A stretch of DNA of 32,606 nucleotides from Planctomycetota bacterium (GCA_020851075.1 JADZDL010000493.1:1-32606); one strand, 5' to 3'. Counted from the first letter of the stretch, positions 1-9,265 are shown. Numbers and translations: made by a program. Notes: a model not told the origin generated them from the letters alone.

Positions 1-623
1 ACGCCGATCTTCTCGCGGATCTGGTTGATGAAGATCAGCGTGGTCTTGCTCTTCGACGTGATCGCCGTGAGCTTGCGCAGAGCCTGGCTCATGAGGCGCG
101 CCTGCAGGCCGACGAAGCTATCGCCCATTTCGCCTTCGATTTCAGCGCGAGGCACGAGTGCCGCTACCGAGTCGATGACGATGACGTCGATGGCGCCCGA
201 CTTGGCCAACGTCTCGCAGATGTCGAGGGCCTGTTCTCCGTTGTCCGGCTGTGAGATCAGCAGCGAGTCGAGGTCGACACCCAGGCGACGCGCGTACTGC
301 GGGTCGAGCGCGTGTTCGGCGTCGATGAATGCACAGACTCCGCCCGAACGTTGCGCGTTGGCGACCACATGCAGCGTAAGCGTCGTCTTGCCCGACGATT
401 CCGGTCCGAAGACCTCGATGACACGCCCGCGTGGAAAGCCCTTGCCGCCGATGGCGAAGTCCAGGCCCAGCGAACCGGTCGAAATGCCCTCGATGGGCGT
501 TTCGGTGCGGTCCCCCATGCGCATGATCGAGCCTTCACCATGGCTCTTCTGGATGGATGCCAGGGCATCGAGCAAGGCTTCACTGAGTGGTGCTTTCGTG
601 GGTTCTCCAGACTTCGGCTTCAT
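1..623 (-). CDS. recA: Recombinase RecA, N-terminal ~207 residues (truncated by window edge)
   Basis: RecA is the ATP-dependent strand-exchange protein of homologous recombination and the co-protease that triggers LexA self-cleavage in the SOS response. The minus-strand reading frame has the family landmarks in order: the N-terminal helix region ([20 protein letters not shown]), the Walker A loop [19 protein letters not shown], the Walker B strand [19 protein letters not shown], the [21 protein letters not shown] helix (begins MGDS), and [11 protein letters not shown] at the window edge. The remaining C-terminal part, roughly 140 residues, lies outside the window. The ATG at 623 is well supported: a strong GGGAGGG Shine-Dalgarno sequence precedes it by about 7 bases. 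The upstream region holds an 8-bp GAAC/GTTC-type inverted repeat, consistent with LexA control. The identification is secure; only the 3' end is missing. Confidence 0.97.
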   Translation of the reverse strand, partial: MKPKSGEPTKAPLSEALLDALASIQKSHGEGSIMRMGDRTETPIEGISTGSLGLDFAIGGKGFPRGRVIEVFGPESSGKTTLTLHVVANAQRSGGVCAFIDAEHALDPQYARRLGVDLDSLLISQPDNGEQALDICETLAKSGAIDVIVIDSVAALVPRAEIEGEMGDSFVGLQARLMSQALRKLTAITSKSKTTLIFINQIREKIG

Positions 624-668
624 CGCAGGTCCCTCCCTTGGGATCGGGTCTAGGTGCAAAAAGCGCAG

Positions 669-707
669 GTTATCGCGCACCCGAACAAAAGGCAAACACT
701 TTGTTCG
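669..707 (-). promoter_or_regulatory. recA promoter with candidate LexA operator
   Basis: A perfect 8-bp inverted repeat, CGAACAAA (682-689) and TTTGTTCG (700-707), lies 59-84 bases upstream of the recA start. Read on the minus strand it also contains GTTT-N7-GTTC, one mismatch from the direct-repeat LexA box known in alphaproteobacteria, and a GAAC half-site. It overlaps a weak -35 (TTTGCC, minus strand, 691-696). After 16 bases comes a -10-like GATAAC (669-674). Seen: the repeat and its position. Inferred: that it binds LexA, since the LexA box of this lineage is unknown. Confidence 0.5.
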
Positions 708-788
708 CCGCAGTGGTCCGAGCGATGCTCTGTGCACCGCGGGCGTCAACGGTTACACGAAATGTGGCGAATCGTCGAGAACCCAACC

Positions 789-2615
789 CTACCGGGGGCC
801 CGCGGCGCGTTCCTGCAACTCCTTGAGCTCCTTCAAGCGCCTGGTGTAGGCCCGGTTGATCGCGCGGCGGCGCAGTCGGCCGAGCAGACGATGCGGATCC
901 TCGGCACTGACCACGGGCAGCTCGTCGAGGCGCACGGCGTCAAAGGTCTCCAGCGCCTTGTGCAGGTCGTCTTTGGGCGTCACGAACACAGGCGGGCTGC
1001 TCATGATGTCCGAAGCAATTGCGAGGCCGTACGCGTCCTTGTCAAACGTGAACTGCCGGACATCATTGACGGAGATGACACCGACGAATCGCCGGTCGCT
1101 GTCCAGCACCGGGAAGTAGTCTTCGCGGCTGCTCACCACCATCTGCACGATCTCACCGAGCTGCAGGGACGCCGGCACCGTGGTCACCTCGCTCGGTTCA
1201 AACACGTCGGCCACGGTCATCTTCTCGAGCAGGGCGACCTGGTATTCCCCCTGGTGGGCCGGCGACAGGGCCCGGTGCTGCACCTGCTTCTGGTAGAGCG
1301 CCCACCGCCTGCTCAGCAGGAACGTGAGGCCACAAACCCACATCTCCGGCAGCAGCAGTTGGTAGGAGCCGGTCATCTCGGTGACCATGACGATCGTCGA
1401 GATCGGGGTCTTGGCGGCGCCCGCGAAGAAGCCGCACATGCCGACAACACAGAGGCTGGCGGGGTTCTGCACGAGGCCCATGCTGTGGCAGAGCAGGCCC
1501 ACTGCCCCGCCGACACTGCCGCCGATCACCATGCTGGGGCCAAACACACCGCCGCTGCCGCCGGCGGCGATCGTGCAGGACGTCGTCACGACCTTGAGCA
1601 CGGCGACCAGCAGCAACAGGCGCGCCCCTTCCCAGCCAACCACGCTGCCATCGAGCGTCTGCTGGAGGATGCCATAGCCATAGCTGGCTACGGACAGCGC
1701 CAACTGGTCGCCCGTGAGCCAGAGGGCGCCGAGTGCGATGAGGCCGGTGGCAAACCCGCCGAACATGGCCACCAGCGGGCGCGGCCACGGCAGCCGATGG
1801 AACCAACGTTCGCTCGCGTAGAAGAAGCGCGTGTAGAACGCGATCATCGGCACGAGGACCAGGGCGAGCACGGTGTACGGCACGAGTTCGATGAGGCGAT
1901 GGAACTCGAAGGCCGGCCCCAGTTCGAAGAGCGACCCGAACTCGCCGAGCCAGCCGCAGAACACGCAGTAGGCCACCGCCGACGAGAGGAACGCGGGCAT
2001 CACGACCTCGGATTCGAGTTCGGCGTCGCGGTAGAGGATCTCGGCGGCAAACAGCGCGCCCGCGAACGGGGCCCGGAAGATCGCGCCGACGCCACCGGCC
2101 ATGCCCGCCGCGAGCAGCGCGCGCGTGCGGGAATCGCCGAGTTTGAGCTTCTGACCGAGGAACGAACCGAAACCGGCACCGATCTGCGCAATCGGGCCTT
2201 CGCGGCCGCCGCTGCCGCCGCAGCCGAGCGTGATCGCGCTGCAGAGACCCTTCAGGATGGGCACGCGCCCGCGAATGCGGCCCTCTTTGCGGTGGTAGGC
2301 GTCAATGGCAGCGTCCGTGCCGTGCCCACCCGCCTCGGGCGCCCACCACAGGCAGAAGAGCGCACTCAGGAAACAACCAACGGCCGGCACGATCGGCAAC
2401 AGCCACAGGACCGGCACATAACCGGCCGGATGGTCAAAGATCTTGATCTCGCCGCGCGGCCCTGTCGGTGCATAGCCAACCAGATCGACGAGAGCCACCT
2501 TGGCGACGACGGCACTCAGATACTCAAACGCGATGGCGCCGAACCCCGACACGGCCCCGACGACCATGGCCAACACGTAGATCGAGCGGCGCAGCGACAA
2601 CAGGGATTGGATCAT
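789..2615 (-). CDS. CLC-family chloride channel/transporter with C-terminal CBS pair
   Basis: A 608-residue membrane protein of the CLC superfamily, which moves chloride or other anions across the inner membrane as a homodimer. The hydrophobic core spans roughly residues 10-440. The gating-glutamate motif GREGP is at 137-141 (E139), and the anion-coordinating motif GGSGGVFGP is at 352-360. Two CBS domains follow at about 466-520 and 534-585; CBS pairs usually sense adenine nucleotides in this family. Two signature positions are unusual. The N-terminal selectivity motif, normally GSGIP, reads GGHGT (96-100). The internal proton glutamate (E203 of E. coli ClcA) aligns with I193. It may therefore be a slow antiporter, a channel, or have altered ion selectivity. 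The ATG at 2615 starts just before the first membrane helix; no clear Shine-Dalgarno sequence precedes it. It lies downstream of recA's promoter region and is transcribed in the same direction. Confidence 0.93.
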   Translation of the reverse strand: MIQSLLSLRRSIYVLAMVVGAVSGFGAIAFEYLSAVVAKVALVDLVGYAPTGPRGEIKIFDHPAGYVPVLWLLPIVPAVGCFLSALFCLWWAPEAGGHGTDAAIDAYHRKEGRIRGRVPILKGLCSAITLGCGGSGGREGPIAQIGAGFGSFLGQKLKLGDSRTRALLAAGMAGGVGAIFRAPFAGALFAAEILYRDAELESEVVMPAFLSSAVAYCVFCGWLGEFGSLFELGPAFEFHRLIELVPYTVLALVLVPMIAFYTRFFYASERWFHRLPWPRPLVAMFGGFATGLIALGALWLTGDQLALSVASYGYGILQQTLDGSVVGWEGARLLLLVAVLKVVTTSCTIAAGGSGGVFGPSMVIGGSVGGAVGLLCHSMGLVQNPASLCVVGMCGFFAGAAKTPISTIVMVTEMTGSYQLLLPEMWVCGLTFLLSRRWALYQKQVQHRALSPAHQGEYQVALLEKMTVADVFEPSEVTTVPASLQLGEIVQMVVSSREDYFPVLDSDRRFVGVISVNDVRQFTFDKDAYGLAIASDIMSSPPVFVTPKDDLHKALETFDAVRLDELPVVSAEDPHRLLGRLRRRAINRAYTRRLKELKELQERAAGPR

Positions 2616-2796
2616 CGCGGACAGACACCGGGATCGAGGACCAACATCAGGAGAACAGTGATCCCACGCTGCCCCGCGTGAGGCAAGGACAAGTCAGGGC
2701 GTCGCCCAAAATGGGCCCGAACGGACTCTCTCCCGGGGCATGCTTCGCGGTCGATTCTGCGTGTTGCGCGCCGCGCATTTGGCGATAGTGGCCGCC

Positions 2797-5700
2797 ATGA
2801 CCGCGCCTTCCCAGAAGCCCGGACGGGTTCTCGCCCCGGTAGCCCTGCTCGGCCTCGCACTGCTCGTTGCCGGTGGTTCCTACTGGCTGCTCAACCATCG
2901 CCGCGACCCTTCCGAACCTCGCCGGCCCGAACTGCCGGCCGGCCTCGTCGCCACCGCGCTGCGCGCCCCACAAGGAGGGGAGACGCCGCGGTTCCGGCGG
3001 CTCGATCCGGCGACTTCGGGGCTCTCGTTCACGAACCTGCTGCAGAAGGAGAATACCTACACCTACCTCACCAACGGGGCGGGACTGGCGGTTGGGGATT
3101 ACGACGCGGATGGTCTGCCCGACGTCTACCTCGTGTCGCAGGACGGGCCCAATCGCCTGTTCCGGCAGAAGGCGCCGCTGCAGTTCGAGGACGTGACGCA
3201 ATCGGCTGGCAACGTCGACGGCGGGGCTGCCTGGGGCACCGGGGCGACGTTCGTCGACATCGACGGCGATGGCGATCTCGACCTCTACGTCTGCAACCTC
3301 GAAGCGAAGAACGTGCTCTACGTGAACGATGGCCACGGCCACTTCCGCGAAAACGCGAAGGCCTTCGGGCTCGATATCGCGGCCGCCTCGATGATGGCGG
3401 CGTTTGCGGACTACGATCGCGATGGCAAGCTGGATCTCTACCTGCTCACGAATCGGGCGCTGCACGCCGCGTGGGCGGAGACTCCCGAAGTGCTGAACGG
3501 GTTCCGGCCGCCGGCCGACACCGTGCGCAAGCCGGCCGAGATGGTGCCGACCCAGGCCCAATACCGGCAATTGCTGGCGCTGCAACAGCAGGGTGCGTTG
3601 CCGGACAGCGCGGCGGTGCCGCCAGAACTGCGCGCCCACTACATGGCGTTCCGCAACACGCCGTTCATGACCGGCGAAGAAGACCGCCTGCTGCGCAACG
3701 TCGGCGGCCGCTTTGTGGATGTCTCGACGAGTGCGGGCATCGCCGGCTTCGGCATGGGCCTGTCGGCGACCTGGTGGGACTACGACGGCGATGGTTTCCC
3801 CGATCTCTATGTCGCGAACGATCTCGAGTCGCCGGACACCCTCTACCACAACGAGCAGAACGGCTCGTTCCGCGACGTCACGGCCGAAGTGCTGCCCCAC
3901 ACCGCCTACTACGGCATGGGCAGCGATGCGGGCGACGTCGATGGGGATGGCCGCCTCGACTTCCTCGTCGCCGACATGAGCATGACGACCCACAAGCAGG
4001 CGAAGATCCTGATGGGCGACATGAACCGGCAGCGCGACTTCCTCATCCACGGCCGGCCGCCGCAGTACATGCGCAACGCGCTGCTCCTGAACACCGGCCT
4101 GGGTCAGTTCCAGGAGGCTGGCATCCTGGCCGGCGCCTCGAGCACCGATTGGACCTGGTCGATCCTGTTCGGCGATCTCGACAACGATGCGCGCCTCGAT
4201 GTGCTGGCGACGAACGGCATCGCGCGGTTTGAAATGGACCCCGACTTCCAGAACAAGGTCGCCGAACTGTGGCAGCAGAAGCGCCAGCAGGCCGCGATCG
4301 ACCTGATCCAGAACGTGCGCAAGATGCCCGAGAAGAACCTCGCGCTGCGCAACGTGAGCGACCTCAAGTTTGCCAAGACCGGCAGTGACTGGGGCCTCGA
4401 TCTCGAGGCCGTGACGCATGGCGGCGCGCTCGTCGACCTCGACGGCGACGGCGACCTCGATGTCGTGCTCAACAACTGGAACGAGCCTGCCGCCGTCTAC
4501 GAGAATCGCACCACCGACGGCAACGCGATCACCGTGCGCTTGCAGGGCCAACGCAGTGATGCGTTCGGCATCGGTGCCAGTGTCACCTGCAAGCTCGCCG
4601 ATGGCAGCACACTGCTGCGCGAGAACTGGCTGTCACGCGGTTACCTGTCCGGCCAGAACCCCGAACTGCACTTCGGGCTCGGCAAGGCGACCAAGGTGAC
4701 CGAACTGCAGGTGCGTTGGCCTTCGGGGCACATGCAGACGTTTCCGGACCTCGCGGCCAACCAGCGTTACACGATCACCGAACCACTCGGCCCCCCTCCG
4801 GCCATCGTGGTCCCGGAACTGCGCCCGACGAGGTTCCAGGCGGCGAAAGCCCCTGACTTCCGTCATCAGGAAAACGACTTCGACGAGTACCTCGACCAGC
4901 CGCTCCTGCCGAGTGGCGTCTCTCGGCTCGGCCCCGGCATTGCGCTCGGCGACGCCAACGGCGACGGCATGGACGATCTCTTCGTCGGCGGCGCCAAGGG
5001 CCAGCCGGGCGCTCTGTTCCTCGCTGCCACGAAGGGTTGGCAGCGGTTGGCGGGCCCGTGGGAACAGGACCGCGAGTGCGAAGACCTCGGGGCGCTGTGG
5101 ATCGACTACGACAGCGATGGTGACCTCGACCTGTTCGTCGCGAGCGGCGGAGCCGAGGTGAAGCAGGGGGATGCGCTGCTGCGCGACCGCCTCTACCGCA
5201 ACGACGGCAACGGCGGGTTCGTGCGCGACGAGGCGGCATTGCCCGACGTACGCGAGTCGTCGGGACACGCCTGTGCCGCGGACATGGACGGCGACGGCGA
5301 TCTCGACCTGCTGGTCGCCGGCCGGCTCGTTCCGGGCCGGTATCCGGATGCGCCGCCGAGTCACCTGTATCGCAACGACGGTGGCAAGTTCACGGAGGTG
5401 ACGGATACCGCCGCTCCCGCGCTCCGCACGGCTGGCATGGTCACCAGCGCCATGTTCACGGACGTCGACAACGATGGCCGGCCCGACCTCATGCTCACCG
5501 CGCACTGGCAGCCGATCCGCTACCTGCACAACGACGGCGGCACGTTCTCGGACCAGACTGCCGCCGCGGGCCTCGCCAAGGCCACGGGTTGGTGGAACAG
5601 CCTGTGCGCGTGGGACGTCGATGGTGATGGCGACCTCGACTACGTAGCGGGCAACCAGGGGCTCAATACGAAGTACAAAGCCAACCCGGACCATCCGGCG

Positions 5701-6513
5701 CGGTTGTACTTCGCCGACTTCGACGACAACGGCACGCGCGACCTCGTCGAAGCGAAGTACGAAGGGGACAACCTGCTGCCCGTGCGCGGCCGTTCCTGCA
5801 GCAGCCAGGCGATGCCGTTCCTGGCCGAGAAGTTCCCGACCTACGAGCAGTTCGCCAATTCGGCGCTGAAGGACATCTATCCAGCCCAGAAGCTTGCCGC
5901 CTCTGGCCAACTCGAAGCGATCACGCTGGCGAGTTCCCTGTTGCGTTCGGATGGCAAGGGGCACTTCACCGTCGAAGAACTGCCGCGCCGCGCGCAGATT
6001 GCGCCCCTGTTTGGCATGGTGGTGCTCGACGATCTGCTGGTCTGTGCCCAGAACAGTTACGCGCCCGAGCCGGAGACGGGCCGCCACGACGGTGGTACGG
6101 GCCTCGTGCTGCGCAGCGTCGGCTACGGCGACAAGAATCGCCTCGAAGTCGTGCCACCCAACGAACACGGCATCGGCTTCTTCGCGGATCGCAAGGGACT
6201 CGTGCTGCGGCGCACTGCGGAGGCGACCGAGCTCTTGTTTGCGAGCAATGACGGCACCTTGCGCGCCTTCACGGTCGGCGGCGCTTCGTCGCGTCGGGCA
6301 ATCTCCGCAGAAGCGAGCAAGGGCAATCCGCAGGGCATCGGTACGCGCATCACGTTCGAGTCTGCCGACGGCCGCCAGCGCACGGTCGAGCTCCAAGCGG
6401 GCGCTGGCTACCTGAGCCAGTCGACGGCGGTGTTCTTCCCCGAATCGGCCGTGCGCGCCAGCGTGCGCGGTCCCGACGGCACTGTGCGCAAGGTCTCCCT
6501 CGACGACCGCTGA
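2797..6513 (+). CDS. Large FG-GAP/VCBS repeat protein with central ASPIC/UnbV domain (CRTAC1-like)
   Basis: A protein of about 1238 residues with an N-terminal hydrophobic signal/anchor (about residues 12-32) and a large extracytoplasmic part built from calcium-binding FG-GAP/VCBS repeats. I count 13 DxDxDG-type loops between about residues 101 and 974, for example DIDGDGDLD, DYDGDGFPD, DVDGDGRLD and DFDDNGTRD. These imply beta-propeller blades. An ASPIC/UnbV domain (about 576-662) separates a first set of seven loops from a second set of six. The C-terminal ~250 residues lack clear repeats. Such proteins are common in Planctomycetota and related phyla, and their ligands are mostly unknown; adhesion or surface polymer binding is an inference. 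An upstream in-frame ATG at 2740 would add a basic leader. I prefer 2797 because it places the hydrophobic segment close to the N-terminus. Only 14 bases separate its stop from the convergent kinase gene. Confidence 0.88.
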   Translation: MTAPSQKPGRVLAPVALLGLALLVAGGSYWLLNHRRDPSEPRRPELPAGLVATALRAPQGGETPRFRRLDPATSGLSFTNLLQKENTYTYLTNGAGLAVGDYDADGLPDVYLVSQDGPNRLFRQKAPLQFEDVTQSAGNVDGGAAWGTGATFVDIDGDGDLDLYVCNLEAKNVLYVNDGHGHFRENAKAFGLDIAAASMMAAFADYDRDGKLDLYLLTNRALHAAWAETPEVLNGFRPPADTVRKPAEMVPTQAQYRQLLALQQQGALPDSAAVPPELRAHYMAFRNTPFMTGEEDRLLRNVGGRFVDVSTSAGIAGFGMGLSATWWDYDGDGFPDLYVANDLESPDTLYHNEQNGSFRDVTAEVLPHTAYYGMGSDAGDVDGDGRLDFLVADMSMTTHKQAKILMGDMNRQRDFLIHGRPPQYMRNALLLNTGLGQFQEAGILAGASSTDWTWSILFGDLDNDARLDVLATNGIARFEMDPDFQNKVAELWQQKRQQAAIDLIQNVRKMPEKNLALRNVSDLKFAKTGSDWGLDLEAVTHGGALVDLDGDGDLDVVLNNWNEPAAVYENRTTDGNAITVRLQGQRSDAFGIGASVTCKLADGSTLLRENWLSRGYLSGQNPELHFGLGKATKVTELQVRWPSGHMQTFPDLAANQRYTITEPLGPPPAIVVPELRPTRFQAAKAPDFRHQENDFDEYLDQPLLPSGVSRLGPGIALGDANGDGMDDLFVGGAKGQPGALFLAATKGWQRLAGPWEQDRECEDLGALWIDYDSDGDLDLFVASGGAEVKQGDALLRDRLYRNDGNGGFVRDEAALPDVRESSGHACAADMDGDGDLDLLVAGRLVPGRYPDAPPSHLYRNDGGKFTEVTDTAAPALRTAGMVTSAMFTDVDNDGRPDLMLTAHWQPIRYLHNDGGTFSDQTAAAGLAKATGWWNSLCAWDVDGDGDLDYVAGNQGLNTKYKANPDHPARLYFADFDDNGTRDLVEAKYEGDNLLPVRGRSCSSQAMPFLAEKFPTYEQFANSALKDIYPAQKLAASGQLEAITLASSLLRSDGKGHFTVEELPRRAQIAPLFGMVVLDDLLVCAQNSYAPEPETGRHDGGTGLVLRSVGYGDKNRLEVVPPNEHGIGFFADRKGLVLRRTAEATELLFASNDGTLRAFTVGGASSRRAISAEASKGNPQGIGTRITFESADGRQRTVELQAGAGYLSQSTAVFFPESAVRASVRGPDGTVRKVSLDDR

Positions 6514-6527
6514 AACGCCGGCGAGGC

Positions 6528-9170
6528 CTACAGAGCCATGGCGTTCGGCGGCGAGCCGGGTTTGATGCAGCGCGCGATCTTGCGCAGTAGCTCGCTGCGT
6601 TGGATCGGTTTCGTCGTGTAGTCCGTGCACCCGGCCTCGAGGCAACGTTGTCGATCCTCGGCCATCGCATGGGCCGTGCAGGCGAGAATCGGCAAGACGA
6701 AGCCGGCGGCGCGCAATTGCTGGGTTGCCGCGTAGCCATCGAGCACGGGCATCTGCATGTCCATGACGACGAGGTCAAACGGCTGCTTCTCCCGCGCTGC
6801 CGCCGCGACGAGTTCGCACGCCATGGCCCCGTTGTCGGCGAGTTGCACCCGATAACCAGCCTTCTTCAACATCGCGCGCAACAGCCGTTGGTTGTCCGGG
6901 CCGTCATCCGCAACGAGCACGCGCGCACCGCGCGGCCCAGGTAGCCGGGCGGGATCGGCGACGGGCTCGGCCTCGTTCGGCTGCTGGCGCGCTTCCTGCA
7001 GCGAGGGAACGAGATCGTCCGCCATCACCGGTCCCACATCGACGAGCAGGCGGAACGTGGTGCCGCGGCCCGGTTCGGACGCCACCTGGATCGTGCCACC
7101 AAGCATCTGGGCGAGGCGCTTGGAGATGACCAGACCAAGCCCTGTGCCACCAAACCGCCGCGTCATGCTCGAATCGCCTTGCGAGAATGGCTGGAAGAGC
7201 ATGGCGAGCTGGGCCGCCGACATGCCGACGCCGGTATCGACGACGAGCAGGCACAGTTGCGCGCTCTGGCCCGGCGCCCCCAGCTTGCAGGAGACGCGAA
7301 TGCGGACTTCGCCAGCTTCCGTGAACTTGATCGCGTTGCCGACGAGGTTGCCGAGGATCTGACGCAAGCGCGTCGGATCCGTCGAGACCAGGACGGGCAC
7401 CGGGGAAGTCGACTCGGCAGACAACAACAAGCCCTTGCCGGTCGCCCGCGCCTGCATGAGTTCGAGCGTGTCGTCGAGGATGCCGGCGAGCGGGCACTTC
7501 ACCTGTTCGACCAACATGCGCCCGGCCTCGATCTTCGACAGGTCGAGGATGTCGTTCAAGATGACCAGCAGGTGCTTACCATTGCGCTCGATGACCTCGA
7601 GTGCTTGCGCCGCGTCGCCCGTAGGCAACGCCTCCCGCAGCATCTCGGTGTAACCGAGGATGGCCGTCATCGGCGTGCGGATCTCGTGGCTCATGTTGGC
7701 GAGGAACTCGCTCTTCGCCTGGCTCGCGGCGTCAGCCTGCTCCTTCGCTTCCCGCAGACGATCGACGAGATGCACGATCTCGGTCATGTCGACGAGCACC
7801 AGCAACAGAGGAAAGCGGCTCAACTCGCCATCGCGGCAGGCGCGCACGCCGAGGCTCATTGGCACCACAGCACCATCCTTGCGCACGAACTTCACGAGAC
7901 CCGAATGGCGCCCGATCTCGCCATCGGCAAGTCGCCGCAGCACCATCCCCAGAGCTTCCCGATCCCCTTCCTCGGCAAGTGCGAGCAGCGGCCGGCCCAG
8001 CAGCTCCGCACAGGAGTCGCCGAGCATGCCCGCGAATTCTTCATTGCAGCGACGTACGGTCGATTCGGCGTCGAGCTCCGCCAGGCCCACGATGCCAAGT
8101 TCGAAGAACGCGCGCGCGCGCGCTTCGCTCGCCGACAACCGCGCGTTGGCGTCCGCGAGTTCCTTGGTCCGCGCCACGACCTGGGACTCGACGAACGCCG
8201 CATTGCGCTGATTGCGCAGCAGCCACAACATGCTGGAGGTCGTGAGCAGCAGGCCCACCATCCAGGTCGCAAACGGCGCGAAACTGCGCCGTTCGGCCGA
8301 ATAGGCCCCGGTTGCCATGCTCGACATGCGCAAGATCCGGTCGCCGCAGCGCAGTTCGTAGTGGCGGGCTTCCGGCGCCCGCATCGCCTCCAACAGCCCA
8401 TCCGGGGCAAGGCCGGCGCGGCGGCTCGCATGGAAAGCAACGAGCTCCCCCTGCGGTCGCGTCGTGTCCGCGAGTGCGAAGTGCACGCCGCGTGGTGGCA
8501 CAGACGTAATCGTGTTCTCAAACAGCAGCGCGAGGTCGATCTCGGCGAGCACGTGGCCGGATGTCCCGGAGTTCTGCGCCGGCAGCGCGATCAGGTAGCT
8601 GTGGCCGCGCGTGGCCCTTGCATTCGGTTGCGGCCCACAAGAGGCAGGCTTGCCGGTCGCCGTGGCGCGCGCCAACATCGCCGCGCTTTCCGGGTCGGCA
8701 GCCAGGTCGTCCCCCAACCGTTTGGCTTTCTCAGCGCCGGGATAGACGTAGAACACCGGATTGTGCACGGCGGCTCGGGCGCTGTCCCGCTTCGCTGTGT
8801 GCACGGCGTAGTCGGAACGATGTTGCACGCGGCCGAGGCGTTCGTGCGCGCCCAGGTCCATTGGCCCGATGGTCGGCACCCATTGCCACGCCAGAACCCA
8901 CGGCTGGTTCTCCGACATCGACATGGCGAAGATCATGAACTCGTCGGGATCGACGGCCTGCGATTGTCGGAACATCGACTGCACGCCGCGCAGCCGGTCT
9001 TCGATGCGCAGCAGGGCCTGGTCGACCATGCGCGCATCGCGGGCCAGGTCATCGCCGAGGCTGCGCTGCACGAGCCCGGCTTCGAACGAACCAAGCCACA
9101 TCGCGAGCAAGGTGCTGGCGACGATGCCGAGGACGCCAATCGTCCAAGTGCTGTGCAGGCGCGGGTTCAT
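6528..9170 (-). CDS. Hybrid sensor histidine kinase (CHASE-PAS-HisKA-HATPase-REC)
   Basis: An inner-membrane sensor kinase of about 880 residues. Order: TM1 (about 10-27); an extracytoplasmic CHASE-type sensor region with the FYVYPGAEKAKRLGDDLAAD segment (begins FYVYPG); TM2 (about 298-318); a PAS domain (about 350-470); HisKA with FLANMSHEIRTPM and phospho-acceptor H495; HATPase_c with the N-box (NLVGNAIKF), DTGVGM and GGTGLGL; and a C-terminal receiver with D804 in VVMDMQMP and K854 in TTKPI. All key catalytic residues are present. It can therefore autophosphorylate and relay to its own receiver, and a separate phosphotransfer protein would be needed downstream; none is in the window. An in-frame GTG at 9218 is possible. 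I prefer ATG 9170, because it places TM1 at the N-terminus and leaves 65 bases between the start and an upstream TAGGGGAA operator. The ligand is unknown. Confidence 0.93.
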   Translation of the reverse strand: MNPRLHSTWTIGVLGIVASTLLAMWLGSFEAGLVQRSLGDDLARDARMVDQALLRIEDRLRGVQSMFRQSQAVDPDEFMIFAMSMSENQPWVLAWQWVPTIGPMDLGAHERLGRVQHRSDYAVHTAKRDSARAAVHNPVFYVYPGAEKAKRLGDDLAADPESAAMLARATATGKPASCGPQPNARATRGHSYLIALPAQNSGTSGHVLAEIDLALLFENTITSVPPRGVHFALADTTRPQGELVAFHASRRAGLAPDGLLEAMRAPEARHYELRCGDRILRMSSMATGAYSAERRSFAPFATWMVGLLLTTSSMLWLLRNQRNAAFVESQVVARTKELADANARLSASEARARAFFELGIVGLAELDAESTVRRCNEEFAGMLGDSCAELLGRPLLALAEEGDREALGMVLRRLADGEIGRHSGLVKFVRKDGAVVPMSLGVRACRDGELSRFPLLLVLVDMTEIVHLVDRLREAKEQADAASQAKSEFLANMSHEIRTPMTAILGYTEMLREALPTGDAAQALEVIERNGKHLLVILNDILDLSKIEAGRMLVEQVKCPLAGILDDTLELMQARATGKGLLLSAESTSPVPVLVSTDPTRLRQILGNLVGNAIKFTEAGEVRIRVSCKLGAPGQSAQLCLLVVDTGVGMSAAQLAMLFQPFSQGDSSMTRRFGGTGLGLVISKRLAQMLGGTIQVASEPGRGTTFRLLVDVGPVMADDLVPSLQEARQQPNEAEPVADPARLPGPRGARVLVADDGPDNQRLLRAMLKKAGYRVQLADNGAMACELVAAAAREKQPFDLVVMDMQMPVLDGYAATQQLRAAGFVLPILACTAHAMAEDRQRCLEAGCTDYTTKPIQRSELLRKIARCIKPGSPPNAMAL

Positions 9171-9235
9171 TGGTGAGGGACCGGTGATTGGTCGGTGAAC
9201 CCGTGCATCGACCTGCACTGGCTCCCATAGCCACT

Positions 9236-9265
9236 GGGGATTCCCCTAATCGGGCATTTCCCCTA
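9236..9265 (-). promoter_or_regulatory. TAGGGGAA repeat operator upstream of the hybrid kinase
   Basis: Read on the minus strand, TAGGGGAA occurs at 9265-9258 and again at 9248-9241, exactly 17 bp apart. The second copy runs directly into TCCCC (9240-9236), so it also forms a near-palindrome TAGGGGAATCCCCA. Two identical 8-mers plus an inverted half-site, 66-95 bases upstream of the kinase start, look like a binding site for a dimeric or tandem DNA-binding regulator. The factor is unknown, and I did not find the motif in the other intergenic regions of the window. Confidence 0.55.

Noticed and set aside
25..849. 274-residue plus-strand frame over recA
   Set aside because: Antisense to recA, whose motifs and Shine-Dalgarno sequence are unambiguous.
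654..2681. 675-residue open frame on the plus strand across the CLC gene
   Set aside because: It is antisense to a clear CLC protein; its His/Arg/Gly-rich translation is a by-product of GC-rich codon positions and has no domain.
7179..9176. 665-residue plus-strand open frame across the kinase gene
   Set aside because: Antisense shadow of the histidine kinase; composition is skewed to Arg, His and Gln and no motif is seen.
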